From the NCBI GenBank assembly GCA_036365515.1, contig CM070875.1, positions 3,569,001 to 3,633,000 on the forward strand: 64,000 bases of DNA, read 5' to 3'. The position numbers were made by a program, and so were the translations under genes. A model generated the notes under the pieces. That model searched no databases, was not told where the DNA came from, and saw nothing but the letters and a program-made list of their open reading frames with translations. Below are positions 62,131 to 64,000 of this stretch, one piece after another; the first letter of the stretch is position 1; every line of letters begins with the position of its first letter. This DNA is from Torymus aiolomorphi (taxonomy: Eukaryota; Arthropoda; Insecta; Hymenoptera; Torymidae).

Positions 62131-63938
62131 TTAACAGCTAACTTTTAAACTATTATTTAAACTATTATTCAAACCTTGAGACTCTCTTAGACGTTGCTCA
62201 AGTTCTTTAATTTTTCGTGCTCGGCTTCTGCACAAGTCTTTCATCCAATTTCTCTCTTTTTCCATTTTCTCCAATCGTAAATGGTCCTGTAATAATGATT
62301 AATGATAAAACACTGATTGTATATAAAAAGGATTTTAAAAAATAATAAAATTTATTGAAATTAACCTCAACAATACCGCTGCTCATTCCAGTTAAACAAA
62401 TTTTATTTTCTGGAATGACTTGAATACATTGATCTCGTTTGTTAAGTTTCCTATGTCTACACATTTGGCATTCACGAGAACTGTCTTCCATTAAAGCTCG
62501 TTGCAGTTTTTTAATTTCTAATTTCAATTCCGAATTCTGAAAATACAAATTTTAATTAACAAAAACATTCTCAATTTGATAAAAGACATCTTAGTGAAAA
62601 GATTACCCTTGTTTTCAGTGATAACAGGTTCTCCTGTAGCTCATTACATTTTATTTGGTAAGGGAAATTTTCTGCTTGAAGTTGAACTTCGAGCATTGTA
62701 ATTTTGTTGTTTCTGGAAACCAGATCAAGAGACATTTCGCGAATGCTTTTCCTGAGCTCGTTGCATGTTCGACAGTCTTCTTCAATGATTTTTGGTGGAG
62801 TTGGAGTGATAGAGGGCGATTCAGTATCCGTTACTTCTCTGCTGTCGCTCTCAAAGTCGAGATTTCGATTTTGATTATACAAATCGCTGCGCCTGTGACG
62901 TCTTCTTCCTTTCTGTGCTGTTGGACTGTTGCTCTTTGAACTATTTCGACTTGAATGTTTGGCTTCCAGTTCTGCAATTTTACTGTTTAGATCTTCTATT
63001 CTACGAAGAAGTTGCTCTTTGTCGGTATTCAATCGAACTATCTCTTTTTCTAATTTAATGCGATTTACTTCCGTAACTCGCACATCAATTTTAAGTTTCT
63101 CATTTTCTTCTTCCAATGCCTTTATCTTTTCTAAACCGCCGTTAGATGATCCAGTAATTAGACGATCTTGCAGTTCAGCGATCTCACTTTCTTGACTGTG
63201 AATATGTGAAACCATCTCGTCCATTTCCTCATTGAGTTCCATATTTTTACTTGATAGCTAAAAAGAAAAAATTTTATTAAATTACAATAATCAATAAAAT
63301 AAGTGAAAAAGTTTGAATTGTTTTGAAATCAAATATACCTCTATCACTTGTTTCCTACAATCGTCCAATTCAAGAGAAACTTTATTCTTTTCATCAATAA
63401 GAAATTTGTATGCATCATCTTTTTCAATGTTAGAATATACTATCTTTTCATTAAGCTTCTCGTTTTCTCCTACTAAGTCAGTGATTTTACTTTCCAGCAA
63501 ATACTTTTCTTTCTTAATATTTTCTATTTCTTTATCAAGTGTTTCTTTTTGTTTTTTCAATGTATCCATTTCGATACTGTATTCAACCAATTTTTGATCT
63601 TTATTAGCTATTAACATTTTCTTTTCTTCGATTTCAAGTATAATAGTATTTTTCTCACGCAAAAGCACTTCATATTTTTCACGTAATTTCTGGAGATTTA
63701 CATTATTATACTTTTCTCTCAATGAATCTAAAGCAATTTTCGTAGTATTCAACTCTTGCTCGAAAAGTTCGTTCTTTCCTTGTGCTTCTGCAAGTTCCCT
63801 TTGAACTTGAGATTTGGACTCTTGCAACTCCTTAATACGATTATAAGATCCTTCTAAATGGTTTTTGAGAGATCGATTTTCATCTTGCAACTCTTGCATT
63901 TCACTTTCTACTCGAATTTTGCTTGTACTGTTCCTTAC
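62131..63938 (-). CDS. C-terminal part of a long coiled-coil protein, possibly CENP-E-like (partial, runs off the right edge)
   Basis: Four exons are visible on the minus strand: 63938-63339, 63257-62607, 62536-62366, 62286-62131 (stop TAA at 62133-62131). All introns are phase 0, and 525 residues are seen. An acceptor at 63939 shows that more exons lie beyond the window. The first two exons are heptad-rich Glu/Lys/Leu coiled coil (for example ELAEAQGKNELFEQEL, ETLDKEIENIKKEKYLL). Then come a basic stretch KGRRRHRRSDL, an acidic Ser/Thr/Pro linker (EVTDTESPSITPTPP), and two CxxC pairs (DCRTC, ECQMC) in a second coiled-coil part ending LRLEKMEKERNWMKDL and a short tail ending VSC. No motor domain is in view. 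The overall look suggests the tail of a kinetochore-associated CENP-E-like kinesin, but this comes from memory of family style. Another large coiled-coil protein (golgin or centrosomal) is possible. One donor is GTTAAT (62365), weaker than the others. Confidence 0.85.
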
Positions 63939-64000
63939 CTGAAAAATAAAACATTATACATAAATTAATAGTGATTCTAATACAAATAATATGATGTACG

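Noticed and set aside
62207..62548. Single 113-codon frame at the end of the coiled-coil gene
   Set aside because: It reads through an intron (62287-62365). The spliced version continues in frame to a stop at 62131 and gives a better coiled coil.

Overview
The window looks like nuclear DNA of an insect, most plausibly a hymenopteran. The evidence is spliced animal genes with short GT-AG introns, a Zizimin-type DOCK gene whose layout matches animal DOCK6/7/8, an ER glucosyltransferase gene (ALG8), and very abundant microsatellites and small inverted-repeat transposons. The taxon is an inference from gene architecture and repeat style; I could not run a database search. All three protein genes are on the minus strand and lie in the right-hand quarter.

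Layout. Positions 1-36,235 hold no exon I can support. They contain CpG-rich low-complexity DNA, CA/TG/GA/TA microsatellites, a ~120-bp tandem repeat (2,250-3,615), tRNA-like elements, and many fold-back elements (about 4.0, 4.4, 8.4, 10.7, 12.2-13.8, 15.5, 16.7 and 22.8 kb). Positions 36,488-47,907 form one 11.4-kb insertion with terminal inverted repeats TAGGGTTGCCA and a perfect 8-bp target duplication GCGGGGAC. This is hAT-like, but it has no transposase reading frame. Inside it are a 92-bp minisatellite with an inverted block, and a second 9.6-kb element with its own inverted ends and TA duplication. That inner element is made mostly of ~214-bp and ~288-bp tandem repeats and is itself hit by piggyBac-like, Harbinger-like and other MITEs.

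Genes, from right to left (their direction of transcription): the C-terminal part of a long coiled-coil protein, possibly CENP-E-like (62,131-63,938, continuing out of the window); complete ALG8 (57,593-59,649; 7 exons, 541 aa); and complete Zir/DOCK7-type Rho-family GEF (48,794-56,707; 21 coding exons, 2,002 aa, probably with a 5' UTR intron). For these genes I worked out exon borders by hand, and every junction keeps the frame. Between ALG8 and the coiled-coil gene sits a cluster of five inverted-repeat elements packed end to end (59,826-60,991).

The genes share no obvious pathway: cytoskeletal signalling, N-glycan assembly, and a possible mitotic coiled-coil protein. They look like ordinary neighbours. 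The unusual biology is in the mobile elements: the nested giant non-autonomous element, a MITE family whose empty sites can be read directly, and tRNA-like Pol III modules carried inside repeats.
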